A stretch of 11,786 nucleotides of DNA, from assembly GCA_964498965.1 (NCBI GenBank), contig CAZCJU010000053.1:1-11786 (forward strand). The letters are read 5' to 3'. Positions 1 through 7,027 of the stretch are shown piece after piece. The notes under the pieces were generated by a model. The model saw only the letters and a list, made by a program, of their open reading frames with translations, did no database searches and was not told where the DNA came from. Origin of the DNA: CAZCJU01 sp964498965 (GTDB taxonomy: Bacteria > Bacillota > Clostridia > Oscillospirales > CAG-272). Each line of letters begins with the position of its first letter. Position 1 is the first letter of the stretch. The position numbers were made by a program, and so were the translations under genes.

Positions 1-2116
1 GATGAACGGGTTTTAAAAGAGTGAAACCCAAGATCGTTGCGGTAAATACGGAGAAAACTTCGCTCAAATTGGACGAAAGAAGAAATTGGATAGATTTCCG
101 TATATTGTCGTATATTCTTCGTCCTTCTTCGACTGCGGAAACTATTGTCGCAAAGTTATCGTCGGCTAAGACCATATCGGCAACATTTTTAGTCACATCC
201 GTGCCTGTTATTCCCATTCCTATTCCTATATCCGCACTTTTTATGCTCGGTGCGTCGTTTACTCCGTCACCGGTCATCGCTGTAATATATCCATTATTTC
301 TCCATGCGTTGACAATTTTCACCTTATGCTCGGGCTGTACACGTGCATAAACGGAATATTTTTCGATTTTGCTCGCAAATTCCTCATCGGTCATCGAATT
401 TATATCAGAACCCGAGATGGCACATGACGAGTCAGAAATGATTCCCAATTCCTTTGCGATGGCTACCGCCGTGCTTATATGATCGCCCGTTATCATTATC
501 GGTCGTATTCCCGCCGAACGACATTGTTCGATTGCTTCCTTCACCTCCGGGCGAATGGGATCTATCATTCCACACAGACCGACAAATATTAAATCATGTT
601 CAAGTGCCTCGGAGCTTTCCTCTGTAGGCATTTGATCGAGTATTCTATATGCACACGCAAGCACTCTGAGTGCGTCGTCAGCCATACCATTGTTTGCATC
701 GAGTATCGCTTTTCTGATATCGTCTGTCATTTCGATATCACCGTTTCCGTCATAGTATCTTGTACAAACCTTTAATATTTCATCGGGTGCGCCTTTTGTA
801 AACTGAACGAGTCCGTCGTTCGACTTGTTGACGGTAGTCATCATTTTTCTCATTGAATCGAAGGGAACTTCGCCTACTCTTGAAAAGACCTTTTTGATTT
901 CGTTCTTATTTACTCCTACGGAATTTGAATACGAAACCAGTGCCGCCTCAGTCGGTTCTCCCGATACATTGCCGTCGGGATCAAGCTCGGCATCGGAACA
1001 CAATGCCATGGCATAAGCTAACAGCTTTTCGTCTTTTGCAGACGTTTTCACTACTGTCATTTTGTTTTGTGTCAACGTTCCCGTTTTGTCGGAACAAATT
1101 ATTTGTGTACAGCCGAGTGTTTCCACGGCAGTCAATTTTCTTATAACGGCTTGTCGTTTTGACATCTTGGTGACGCCCATGGACAGAACTATGGTAACTA
1201 CCGTCGCAAGTCCCTCGGGAATTGCGGCGACAGCCAATGAAACGGCCACCATGAATGTATCTAATATTTTCTCGGATCCGGAAGAAAAGAAATCCTTTGT
1301 TGTTATCATTGTGAACAGAAATATAAATGCACAAATTCCGACTACAAGATAAGTCAGTACACGTGAAAGCTCGCCGAGCTTAATTTGTAAAGGTGTTTTC
1401 CCGTCCTGTGCTTTCGAAAGTGCATCAGCTATCTTTCCCATTTCGGTATTCATACCGATATCCGTCACAACAGCTTTGCCCCTGCCGTATACGACACTCG
1501 AACCCATATAGACCATATTTTTTCTGTCGCCGAGAGGTACGTCACCGTTTTTGCTTTCACTAAGCCGCTCAACGGTCTTGTTTACCGGTACGCTTTCGCC
1601 TGTTAGTGCGGCTTCTTCGACCTTCATTCCGGCACACTCGATAATTCGTGCATCGGCAGGTATGGAATCTCCCGCTTCAAGGACTATAATGTCTCCCACA
1701 ACAAGATCTTCGCTCTTAACGTGGGTCGGTTGTTCATCACGTATGACCTTGCTTGTTGCGGCCGTCATTTCCGCAAGTGCCTCGATAGCTTTTTCGGCTT
1801 TTGACTCTTGATAAACGCCGAGAACGGCATTGATCAAAACGACAGTCGAAATAATTATAACATCGGTGAAACCACCCTTGTCGCCGCTTGAGAATGCCAT
1901 AACTGCGGAAATCACGGCAGCTACTATGAGAATTATTATCATAGGATCGGCAAGTTGTGATAAAAATCTTTTTATAAGCGAGTCTTTTTCGGCTTCGACC
2001 AATTTGTTTTTGCCATTGTTCTCAAGTCTTTTTTCGGCTTCTTCATTGCTTAATCCGTTATCACACGATTTGGTATGTGATATAACATCCTGTACGTTTG
2101 CAAGATAGTACTTCAT
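1..2116 (-). CDS. Cation-transporting P-type ATPase (P2-type, Ca2+/Mn2+ class), 3' end cut by window
   Basis: This is an ATP-driven cation pump of the cytoplasmic membrane; 705 residues are visible, and members of this class usually have about 870-910. What is missing is the C-terminal membrane half after TM5. Seen in order: N-terminal cation-ATPase domain; actuator motif TGES at 172-175; TM4 motif AIPEGL with the ion-ligand Glu301; phosphorylation motif DKTGTLT with Asp343; nucleotide-binding KGAPD starting at Lys441; hinge TGDGVNDAP with Asp617 and Asp621; and TM5 with SSNLSEV, where Asn683 and Glu686 match the Asn768/Glu771 calcium ligands of SERCA. The start is the ATG at 2114-2116, preceded by AAAGGAG at 2122-2128. 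The gene is read from a leader holding a promoter, a yybP-ykoY-like aptamer and a terminator, so expression probably responds to metal. The family includes true Ca2+ pumps and Mn2+ exporters such as Lactococcus YoaB. The class is certain; the cargo is inferred. Confidence 0.95.
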   Translation of the reverse strand, partial: MKYYLANVQDVISHTKSCDNGLSNEEAEKRLENNGKNKLVEAEKDSLIKRFLSQLADPMIIILIVAAVISAVMAFSSGDKGGFTDVIIISTVVLINAVLGVYQESKAEKAIEALAEMTAATSKVIRDEQPTHVKSEDLVVGDIIVLEAGDSIPADARIIECAGMKVEEAALTGESVPVNKTVERLSESKNGDVPLGDRKNMVYMGSSVVYGRGKAVVTDIGMNTEMGKIADALSKAQDGKTPLQIKLGELSRVLTYLVVGICAFIFLFTMITTKDFFSSGSEKILDTFMVAVSLAVAAIPEGLATVVTIVLSMGVTKMSKRQAVIRKLTAVETLGCTQIICSDKTGTLTQNKMTVVKTSAKDEKLLAYAMALCSDAELDPDGNVSGEPTEAALVSYSNSVGVNKNEIKKVFSRVGEVPFDSMRKMMTTVNKSNDGLVQFTKGAPDEILKVCTRYYDGNGDIEMTDDIRKAILDANNGMADDALRVLACAYRILDQMPTEESSEALEHDLIFVGLCGMIDPIRPEVKEAIEQCRSAGIRPIMITGDHISTAVAIAKELGIISDSSCAISGSDINSMTDEEFASKIEKYSVYARVQPEHKVKIVNAWRNNGYITAMTGDGVNDAPSIKSADIGIGMGITGTDVTKNVADMVLADDNFATIVSAVEEGRRIYDNIRKSIQFLLSSNLSEVFSVFTATILGFTLLKPVH

Positions 2117-2144
2117 ATTATCTCCTTTATTTACTATTTACATT

Positions 2145-2181
2145 AAAAAGACTCATACACTCCAAACAGAATGCATGAGTC
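2145..2181 (-). terminator. Intrinsic terminator in the leader of the P-type ATPase gene
   Basis: On the minus strand a 13-bp stem (starting GACUCAU and ending AUGAGUC, with two G-U pairs) closes a 6-nt loop UGUUUG and is followed directly by five U residues. It lies about 30 nt before the ATPase start codon, downstream of the promoter, so it would stop transcription of the gene unless prevented. The 5' arm overlaps the sequence that can pair with AUGAG at 2257-2261 to close the aptamer, which gives an evident switch between antiterminated and terminated forms. Confidence 0.88.
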
Positions 2182-2262
2182 TCATTTTTTCATAGATAAA
2201 CCAGAAGCTATGCTTCGGTTGTTGATTTACCTAACGTATATTACGTAAATTACTCCCTCATC
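2175..2262 (-). promoter_or_regulatory. yybP-ykoY-like (manganese) riboswitch aptamer
   Basis: The leader RNA holds, in order, the three conserved pieces I know from the yybP-ykoY family: a GGGAGUA element just after the 5' arm of P1, a UCAACA element after the first arm hairpin (AUUUAC pairing with GUAAAU), and a GAGACU element at the 3' side. P1 is AUGAG (2257-2261) with CUCAU (2175-2179). A second hairpin is ACC-GAAGC pairing with GCUUC-GGU, with one bulged U. This class binds Mn2+ and typically turns on Mn2+ exporters and P-type ATPases when the metal is high, by preventing a terminator like the one that follows here. The assignment is by eye, without a covariance search. Confidence 0.82.
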
Positions 2263-2278
2263 GGTATAAACCTTATTT

Positions 2279-2307
2279 AGAATACCACAAACGCATTCGT
2301 TTGTCAA
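2279..2307 (-). promoter_or_regulatory. Sigma-A-type promoter of the P-type ATPase leader
   Basis: On the minus strand TTGACA (2302-2307) and TATTCT (2279-2284) are separated by exactly 17 bp. Transcription would start near 2272, so the aptamer and the terminator both lie inside the leader. Confidence 0.75.
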
Positions 2308-2419
2308 TAACGTTTTCTATTATTTTACATTTGTTTTACAAAAACAAAAAAATCCAATCGCCTATAGCATACTTTTGACAATTTTTTTGTATTGTATACA
2401 CAAATATTCGAAAATTTTA

Positions 2420-2448
2420 TTGACAAAATCGCATTAATCTGTTATACT
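2420..2448 (+). promoter_or_regulatory. Sigma-A-type promoter of the stalk/GH lipoprotein gene
   Basis: TTGACA (2420-2425) and TATACT (2443-2448) are separated by 17 bp. The leader to the start at 2527 is about 70 nt. The -10 box lies within one arm of a 9-bp inverted repeat, which suggests repression or another control at this promoter. Confidence 0.75.
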
Positions 2449-2486
2449 GTAGCTGTATTCGATGATTGATATACGCTTACAGTATA
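2443..2486. repeat. Perfect 9-bp inverted repeat over the -10 box, possible operator
   Basis: TATACTGTA (2443-2451) is repeated in inverted form as TACAGTATA (2478-2486), with 26 bp between. Within the gap TGTAT and ATAC extend the symmetry imperfectly. One arm covers the -10 element and the transcription start, and the other lies in the early leader. It could be a two-site operator or a leader hairpin; no regulator gene is visible nearby. Confidence 0.45.
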
Positions 2487-2526
2487 CGATATGGCATGGA
2501 TATATATTAACGAAAGGGAACTGCCT

Positions 2527-4149
2527 ATGTTAAAACGAATAATTTGCACTCTGCTTGCCGCTCTTTGCGTAACGGCTTCACTTGCTTCCTGTACAGGCGA
2601 CTCTTCGCACAGCGGTGACAGTCAATCAAACGAAAGTTCCGCCCCCGATACTGAATCTGAGGATGATATGTTTAAAAACGTCGTGATTCCGGATTATGCG
2701 GATATCGGATTGACCGAAAAAATATCCGCATCATTTGAAAAAGAAAGCATTTTCGCAGGTTTCAAAGATAAATACGAATATTTTTTATCCGATAAGGTAC
2801 AATACAAGACCTCTGTACCGATAGCGAGATATTCGGCTTCTTTGTACGTTAATGTCGAAAAAACAGCCGAATTGTTCGGTTTTGATTTTTCCTACGAAAG
2901 CGACATTGCTGTTTTAAGTTACGGAAATGCGGTTCTTAAGTTTTCCGCAAACAAAAACAACGTCAATATAAACGGTACGGAATACGATTTTCCGACCGTT
3001 ATAAAGATAAACGATACTATCGTGATAGCCACCGATTACTTGGCACGCTGGCTCGGATATGAAGTTTTTTCGGATGATAACTTTGTATACATAACAGACG
3101 ATGCCGTAAAAAATAATTCGGAACAAAAATCCGAATTGCATGACCGGTATCGTATGTATGAAGAAATAATTTACAATTACGATGATGTGGAATGCGAAAA
3201 AGCGGATGTCGGGAAATACGAAAAAACACCGTACGAGGAGCGTTTGGTGGGGATCGCATATACAACATGGCACGGCTCACCGGCGAATACATGGAGTGAG
3301 GACGGTGTGTGGAGCTTGCCGCTTTACGGTAAGTACAGCTCGACGAGTAAAAAAGCGATATACAGGCACGGTATCCAGTTGAGAGATGCGGGCGTGGATT
3401 TTATATTTGTCGATTGGTCAAACAATACGGGCTATGATCCCGCAACAATGAGTGCCACACGTGCGGATTTCAGAATGATCGAAAGAGCGACCGATAAATT
3501 GTTTGAGGTGTGGTCTACAATAGAAAACGCACCTAAAATATGTATTTTTGTCGGTCCCGGTCATAACGGACCGGCAAGCGTAGCAAGCGGTAAGCATCAA
3601 AAAAAAGTCGATCAAGTTTATAATGATTACGTAACTAAATATCCCGATCTTTATTTTAATTACGAGGGTAAACCGTTGCTCATGTGCTACGGCGCAACTC
3701 CGAATCAATACGGCTCAAATCCCACATGGGACGATTCTCGATTTACAGTACGTTGGCTTACCGGCTATATACGTCAGCAAAGCGGACTAATGCAAAGAAA
3801 CACTTATAAATCAGATAGATTTTGGAGCTGGGAGGAAAGAGGTACACAGACTTATACCGTAATTGACAATCGAGTTGAGTGTGTTACGGTTTCGGCGTCA
3901 TCGCGTCCCGAGGGTGATTCAAATAACGGTGAGCTTAGGGATAACGGTGCGACCTTGAAACGAAAATTCCAACGTGCCAATGATTTGGGTGCGGGTCTGG
4001 TATTGGTGGTTTCGTGGAATGAATGGGTCATCGGTGAGCAGATATCCGAGGAAAATTCAAAGGATATCGAACCGTCGGCTGCATTCGGTACGTTTTATTA
4101 CGACTTGCTTTGCGAACAGATAAAAAAATATAAAGGTCAGGTCGGCTAA
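2527..4149 (+). CDS. Secreted lipoprotein with stalk domain and GH71/GH99-like TIM-barrel
   Basis: This is a 540-residue exported lipoprotein, probably anchored on the outer face of the membrane and acting on glycans. Seen: a signal peptide (MLKR, hydrophobic stretch 5-18) with lipobox LASC and lipidated Cys22; a Ser/Asp/Glu-rich linker to about 45; a stalk region at about 96-192 resembling the copper amine oxidase N-terminal domain; then from about 239 to the end a barrel-like domain with YTTWHG, AGVDFIFVDW (Asp291, Asp296) and SWNEWVIGEQ near the C-terminus (Glu499, Glu504), ending in DIEPS. The last motif recalls the NEWHEG-IEP segment of GH71/GH99 enzymes, but the spacing of the second Glu differs, so activity and substrate are uncertain. 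The start at 2527 is chosen over an ATG at 2491 because GAAAGGGA lies 8 nt before it and it begins the signal peptide directly. A bidirectional terminator follows. Confidence 0.85.
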   Translation: MLKRIICTLLAALCVTASLASCTGDSSHSGDSQSNESSAPDTESEDDMFKNVVIPDYADIGLTEKISASFEKESIFAGFKDKYEYFLSDKVQYKTSVPIARYSASLYVNVEKTAELFGFDFSYESDIAVLSYGNAVLKFSANKNNVNINGTEYDFPTVIKINDTIVIATDYLARWLGYEVFSDDNFVYITDDAVKNNSEQKSELHDRYRMYEEIIYNYDDVECEKADVGKYEKTPYEERLVGIAYTTWHGSPANTWSEDGVWSLPLYGKYSSTSKKAIYRHGIQLRDAGVDFIFVDWSNNTGYDPATMSATRADFRMIERATDKLFEVWSTIENAPKICIFVGPGHNGPASVASGKHQKKVDQVYNDYVTKYPDLYFNYEGKPLLMCYGATPNQYGSNPTWDDSRFTVRWLTGYIRQQSGLMQRNTYKSDRFWSWEERGTQTYTVIDNRVECVTVSASSRPEGDSNNGELRDNGATLKRKFQRANDLGAGLVLVVSWNEWVIGEQISEENSKDIEPSAAFGTFYYDLLCEQIKKYKGQVG

Positions 4150-4183
4150 GAGATTGACGATTGACGATTAACTGTATAAATTT

Positions 4184-4217
4184 AAAAACCTGCGTATGAC
4201 ACGTACGCAGGTTTTTT
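4184..4217. terminator. Bidirectional intrinsic terminator between convergent genes
   Basis: A 13-bp perfect stem (AAAAACCTGCGTA and its complement) closes a 7-nt loop. The plus strand ends in six T and the minus strand in five T, so it can stop the lipoprotein gene (plus) and the amidohydrolase gene (minus). Confidence 0.9.
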
Positions 4218-4241
4218 GTGAGCATCCTTCTAACTAAAGGT

Positions 4242-4281
4242 AAAAATCACGTTGATTTTTGTACAAAATTTGTATTTTGTA
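4242..4281. other. Two AT-rich palindromes downstream of the amidohydrolase gene
   Basis: AAAAATCA / TGATTTTT (4242-4260, 3-nt loop) and TACAAAAT / ATTTTGTA (4262-4281, 4-nt loop) are perfect 8-bp inverted repeats set side by side. On the minus strand they follow the amidohydrolase stop codon and may help to end or stabilise that transcript. They are weak as terminators on their own. Confidence 0.4.
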
Positions 4282-4290
4282 TAATTTTGC

Positions 4291-5091
4291 TCATGTTTCC
4301 CCAAGGAGCTTTAATGCATTTTTGTAATAAATTTTCTCTTTGATGTCCGCAGATACATCAAGTTCTTCGATAAACAATTTAGTCAGTGACGGACTGCACC
4401 ACGGCATATCCGAGCCGAAAAGTATTTTATCTGAATCGTGATTCTTTATGATCAGCTCGGCGAGTTTCTTTTCAATCTCATAGGCACACAAAGACGTGTC
4501 AAAATATACGTTTTTTCCGCAAAGCTTTTTAAGTACATCTCTCCACATTTTGTTCGAACCCATATGTGCAGCTACGAGCTTAAGGTTCGGTAACTGCTTC
4601 ATCACATTTAGAATTCTATCCGGCGTTGCGTGAATATAATTCGGCGATATAAAATCATAACCGGCATGTATGACAACTATCAATTTGACTTCCTCTGCGG
4701 CACTCAATACAGTCATGCATTTTTTGTCATCGAGCGGAAGCCCTACGTAGTCCGGGTGAAGCTTGATTCCCTTGATTCCTTTGTTTTTCAACTCATACAC
4801 ATCGTTTGCCGCATTTTCCGAATAAGGATTTACCGAACCGAATGAGATCAGCCTGTCACCGTGTGCATTGTTAATGTATTGTGAAAAAATATTGACATTA
4901 TTTTGTTGTTTTGGATTTGTGGCAATATTAAGTACGACCGAACGGTCGACTCCCCATAGATCCATTTTTTCAATCAATTCATCAACGCTTCCGTATGCAT
5001 ACGGAACGATATTCGCATTTTTCATCAAGCCCTCTACGGCTTTCGGAACGAGCTTGTTTGGAAATGCGTGCGTATGAAAATCAATGAGCAT
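4291..5091 (-). CDS. Amidohydrolase-2 family metal-dependent TIM-barrel enzyme
   Basis: A 266-residue cytoplasmic enzyme of the amidohydrolase superfamily (ACMSD/4-oxalomesaconate-like branch), whose members hydrolyse or decarboxylate small carboxylates, lactones and amides using a divalent metal. Seen: HTH metal motif with His6 and His8 at the end of strand 1; GIKLHPDY with Lys110 and His112; VIHAGYD with His142; AAHMGS with His176; and GSDMPW with the catalytic Asp228. All expected metal ligands and the catalytic Asp are present and the length is normal, so it should be active. The start is the ATG at 5089-5091, with AGGAGG (5099-5104) 7 nt upstream. It is divergent from the ThuA-like gene across a 231-bp gap and convergent with the lipoprotein gene. 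The divergence suggests shared control with ThuA and perhaps a common sugar or sugar-acid pathway, but the substrate cannot be read. Confidence 0.88.
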   Translation of the reverse strand: MLIDFHTHAFPNKLVPKAVEGLMKNANIVPYAYGSVDELIEKMDLWGVDRSVVLNIATNPKQQNNVNIFSQYINNAHGDRLISFGSVNPYSENAANDVYELKNKGIKGIKLHPDYVGLPLDDKKCMTVLSAAEEVKLIVVIHAGYDFISPNYIHATPDRILNVMKQLPNLKLVAAHMGSNKMWRDVLKKLCGKNVYFDTSLCAYEIEKKLAELIIKNHDSDKILFGSDMPWCSPSLTKLFIEELDVSADIKEKIYYKNALKLLGET

Positions 5092-5163
5092 ATTTTATCC
5101 TCCTGCTTTTTTATATGTTTATATATGTTCGGACGAGCGTCTGTTTGACACTGTGCGGTTTTG

Positions 5164-5211
5164 CTATGCAATCTAAGCTATGATTATACACTTACTATAA
5201 AAACTATGCAA
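5164..5211. repeat. Direct repeat CTATGCAA in the divergent promoter region
   Basis: The octamer CTATGCAA occurs at 5164-5171 and again at 5204-5211, with starts 40 bp apart (about four helical turns). The second copy covers the -35 element of the amidohydrolase promoter and the pair flanks its -10, which would suit a regulator binding on one face of the DNA. An octamer repeat in AT-rich DNA can also arise by chance. Confidence 0.3.
5183..5211 (-). promoter_or_regulatory. Probable promoter of the amidohydrolase gene
   Basis: On the minus strand a perfect -10 TATAAT (5183-5188) lies 17 bp from a weak -35 TTGCAT (5206-5211). The weak -35 overlaps a repeated octamer, consistent with an activated or repressed promoter. 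Confidence 0.6.
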
Positions 5212-5238
5212 GTTCAAAATAAAAAATTAATTAAATTA

Positions 5239-5267
5239 TTGACTTTTTTCTTTTTATATGATATTAT
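5239..5267 (+). promoter_or_regulatory. Sigma-A-type promoter of the ThuA-like gene
   Basis: TTGACT (5239-5244) and TATTAT (5262-5267) are 17 bp apart. The leader to the start codon at 5323 is about 48 nt. Confidence 0.7.
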
Positions 5268-5322
5268 TCAATACGGAGATACGCCGAATAACAAATTCGG
5301 TACTGCAAAGGAGTTGATTGTG

Positions 5323-6054
5323 ATGAAGCATCTGAATATTACGATTTGGAACGAATTCAGACACGAAAAGACCGTTCAAGAGGTTAAAGAGTTGTATCCC
5401 GACGGAATACACGCATTTATTGCTCGGTTCTTGAGGGACATGGACAAAGACGGCAAATTTGAAATAACGCTTGCCTCACTTGACGAGCCTAATAACGGAT
5501 TACCCGACGAAATTCTTAACAAGACCGACGTGCTGCTTTGGTGGGGACACATGGCTCATCATGAGGTAGGCGACGAATTGGTCAACAAGATAAGAGATCG
5601 TGTTTATCGCGGTGGTATGGGTTTTATCGCACTGCATTCGGCACATATGTCAAAGCCCTTTCAAAGTATAGTCGGAACAAACGGTATTCTTACATGGGGC
5701 GACAATCAGCATGAAATCATGTGGAACACTTCCCCCGCTCATCCCATAGCTGCGGGTATTCCCGAATATATAGATCTCGACGATGAAGAAATGTACGGCG
5801 AGCCTTTCTATATTCCCACACCCGACGCTACGGTATTTACGAGCTGGTATGAGCATGGAAACGTTTTCAGAAGCGGTTGTTGCTTTTTAAGAGGTCTTGG
5901 AAGAGTGTTCTATTTTCAGCCCGGTCACGAAACGTGTAAATCATATTATAATAAAGATATACAACGTATAATATACAATGCGGTGCTTTGGGTTTCTCCC
6001 TCTGAAACGACAATAAAAAATCCCATATGTGATTACGTAAAGCCACTTGTTTAA
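5323..6054 (+). CDS. ThuA-like domain protein (trehalose utilisation family)
   Basis: A 243-residue protein with the class I glutamine amidotransferase-like fold of the ThuA family; ThuA of Sinorhizobium takes part in catabolism of trehalose and related disaccharides, apparently through keto-sugars. Seen: WNEFRHE at 9-15, WWGHMAHHEV at 73-82, ALHSAH at 103-108, GEPFYIP at 159-165 and PGHET at 200-204, the last two being typical of this family, and the length is usual. The start ATG at 5323 has AAGGAG (5308-5313) 9 nt before it; the frame stays open back to 5161 but has no better start, and an in-frame GTG sits immediately before the ATG. It has its own promoter and is divergent from the amidohydrolase gene. 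No trehalose phosphorylase, transporter or dehydrogenase lies in the window, so the substrate is open. Confidence 0.88.
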   Translation: MKHLNITIWNEFRHEKTVQEVKELYPDGIHAFIARFLRDMDKDGKFEITLASLDEPNNGLPDEILNKTDVLLWWGHMAHHEVGDELVNKIRDRVYRGGMGFIALHSAHMSKPFQSIVGTNGILTWGDNQHEIMWNTSPAHPIAAGIPEYIDLDDEEMYGEPFYIPTPDATVFTSWYEHGNVFRSGCCFLRGLGRVFYFQPGHETCKSYYNKDIQRIIYNAVLWVSPSETTIKNPICDYVKPLV

Positions 6055-6059
6055 GTGGC
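6042..6059 (+). other. Hairpin spanning the stop codon of the ThuA-like gene
   Basis: GCCACTT (6042-6048) and AAGTGGC (6053-6059) form a perfect 7-bp stem with a GTTT loop. The TAA stop at 6052-6054 lies in the structure. No T-run follows, so it is not a standard terminator. It may limit read-through or protect the transcript end. Confidence 0.45.
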
Positions 6060-6075
6060 AACAAAACAATTCCTG

Positions 6076-6084
6076 CATATGATA
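6076..6084 (+). promoter_or_regulatory. Possible late-sporulation -10 element before the Cys-rich gene
   Basis: CATATGATA matches the mother-cell sigma-K -10 consensus CATAnnnTA. No convincing -35 AC at the usual distance of about 16 bp was found (the nearest AC is 13 bp away). No sigma-A promoter is evident in the gap 6055-6134 either. This is a weak call supported partly by the nature of the downstream protein. Confidence 0.25.
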
Positions 6085-6089
6085 TAGCA

Positions 6090-6105
6090 AAAGAGAGTTC
6101 TCTTT
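6090..6105. repeat. Palindrome in the leader of the Cys-rich gene
   Basis: AAAGAGA (6090-6096) and TCTCTTT (6099-6105) form an inverted repeat with a 2-bp centre. It lies 30 bp before the start codon and could be an operator or a small RNA hairpin (six pairs, loop AGUU). T-rich sequence follows, but too broken for a good terminator. Confidence 0.4.
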
Positions 6106-6134
6106 ACTATATTTTATGAAAGGAATTTTTTGTT

Positions 6135-6947
6135 ATGTCAGAAACAAGAGGACCTTGCTGTTCAACTTCCCCGAAACAGGATCTTGCATATATAGATACT
6201 TACAGAATTTTGGACTCATGCCGTGACAAAGATTGCTTCGAGGACATTACGGTGTTTCTTTCGGAATACGGACGTGACGTTATAGAGCATTCATCAAATA
6301 TTCGCACCTGCTCCGCCGATATAATCGCATCTCACATTAACGTAAATCCTATACCTTTCAACAACGGATTTTATCAAATCGATATCAGGATATACGTAAA
6401 GCTTACCTTTGAAGCCTGTGTTTGTATGTCAAACAGACAAATAATCGAGGGCGTGGCGGTGGTCGATAAGAAAGTAGTTTTATTCGGCTCAGAGGGTAAT
6501 GTGTCGATATTTAAGAGCGATCCGGATTCGGATAATTTTTGCACGTGTCCTGAAATTCCGTCATCTAACGGTTGTATTTCCACAAACCTTCCCGTGGCGG
6601 TTTTTGAGGTTGCCGCACCGGTCGTTTTGAATACAAGAATTATCGAAAAACAGAAACCGAAAATATGCTGTTGTGTCAGTGAAATTCCCGAATCGGTATG
6701 CAGACGTATTAACGGAGGAATATGCGAAAACGGCGAAAAAATACTTGCCGTGTCTTTGGGATTCTTTTCGGTGACCAGGATCGAACGTCCGGAACAGTAT
6801 CTGCTGAACGCAACCGAATATTCGGTTCCCGAAAAAGAATGCGAATGCTTTTCCGATGACGATCCGTGTACGGTATTTCGCAAAATGGACTTCCCTGTCA
6901 ACGAGTTTTCGCCTCCCGCGAACAATACGACACGGCGTTGTAAATAA
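6135..6947 (+). CDS. Cysteine-rich clostridial protein of unknown function, possible spore-coat component
   Basis: A 270-residue protein with 19 cysteines (7%), several in close sets: CC at 8-9, Cys29/Cys34, CVC at 95-97, CTC at 136-138, CCC at 178-180, CEC at 236-238, and one penultimate Cys269. There is no signal peptide or membrane segment. The central part, DIRIYVKLTFEACVC followed by a predicted beta-rich stretch EGVAVVDKKVVLFGSEGN (about 83-122), resembles conserved proteins I recall from Clostridia that have no assigned function. High Cys content without CxxC pairs ordered for iron-sulfur or zinc, plus absence of export signals, would fit a cross-linked spore coat protein, but that is inference. 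The start has GAAAGGA at 6118-6124, 10 nt upstream. It stands alone, with ThuA upstream on the same strand (80 bp gap) and the TIR gene convergent downstream. Confidence 0.8.
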   Translation: MSETRGPCCSTSPKQDLAYIDTYRILDSCRDKDCFEDITVFLSEYGRDVIEHSSNIRTCSADIIASHINVNPIPFNNGFYQIDIRIYVKLTFEACVCMSNRQIIEGVAVVDKKVVLFGSEGNVSIFKSDPDSDNFCTCPEIPSSNGCISTNLPVAVFEVAAPVVLNTRIIEKQKPKICCCVSEIPESVCRRINGGICENGEKILAVSLGFFSVTRIERPEQYLLNATEYSVPEKECECFSDDDPCTVFRKMDFPVNEFSPPANNTTRRCK

Positions 6948-6965
6948 CAGCTTCGGAGCAAACAG

Positions 6966-7003
6966 TGTCCCTCGCCGTAAAAAACAGCGAGGGACAGACT
7001 TTT
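6966..7003 (+). terminator. Terminator-like hairpin after the Cys-rich gene
   Basis: TGTCCCTCGC (6966-6975) pairs perfectly with GCGAGGGACA (6987-6996), a GC-rich 10-bp stem with an 11-nt A-rich loop. The plus-strand tail is GACTTTT, so the T-run is offset by 4 nt. On the minus strand the tail is only CTGTTTG, so termination of the convergent TIR gene here would be weak. Confidence 0.6.
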
Positions 7004-7027
7004 AACTGCAATGTTATTCGGCATTAG

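Noticed and set aside
2331..2347. TTGTTTT / AAAACAA inverted repeat upstream of the ATPase promoter
   Set aside because: It is made only of T and A runs with one G-C pair per arm, in a very AT-rich gap, so chance is likely.
2375..2400. TTGACA followed by TATACA upstream of the lipoprotein gene, as a second promoter
   Set aside because: The spacer is only 14 bp, while the promoter at 2420-2448 has an ideal 17-bp spacer and lies nearer to the gene.
2491..2526. Upstream ATG at 2491 as the start of the lipoprotein
   Set aside because: It has no ribosome binding site and would place 12 residues before the signal peptide; the ATG at 2527 has a good site at 8 nt.
4153..4169. Tandem ATTGACG repeat after the lipoprotein gene
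   Set aside because: Two copies of 7 bp in a non-coding gap can arise by replication slippage and show no further structure.
6374..7024. Long open frame on the minus strand opposite the Cys-rich gene
   Set aside because: It lies antisense over a gene with a good ribosome binding site and recognisable family features, and its translation shows no known motif.
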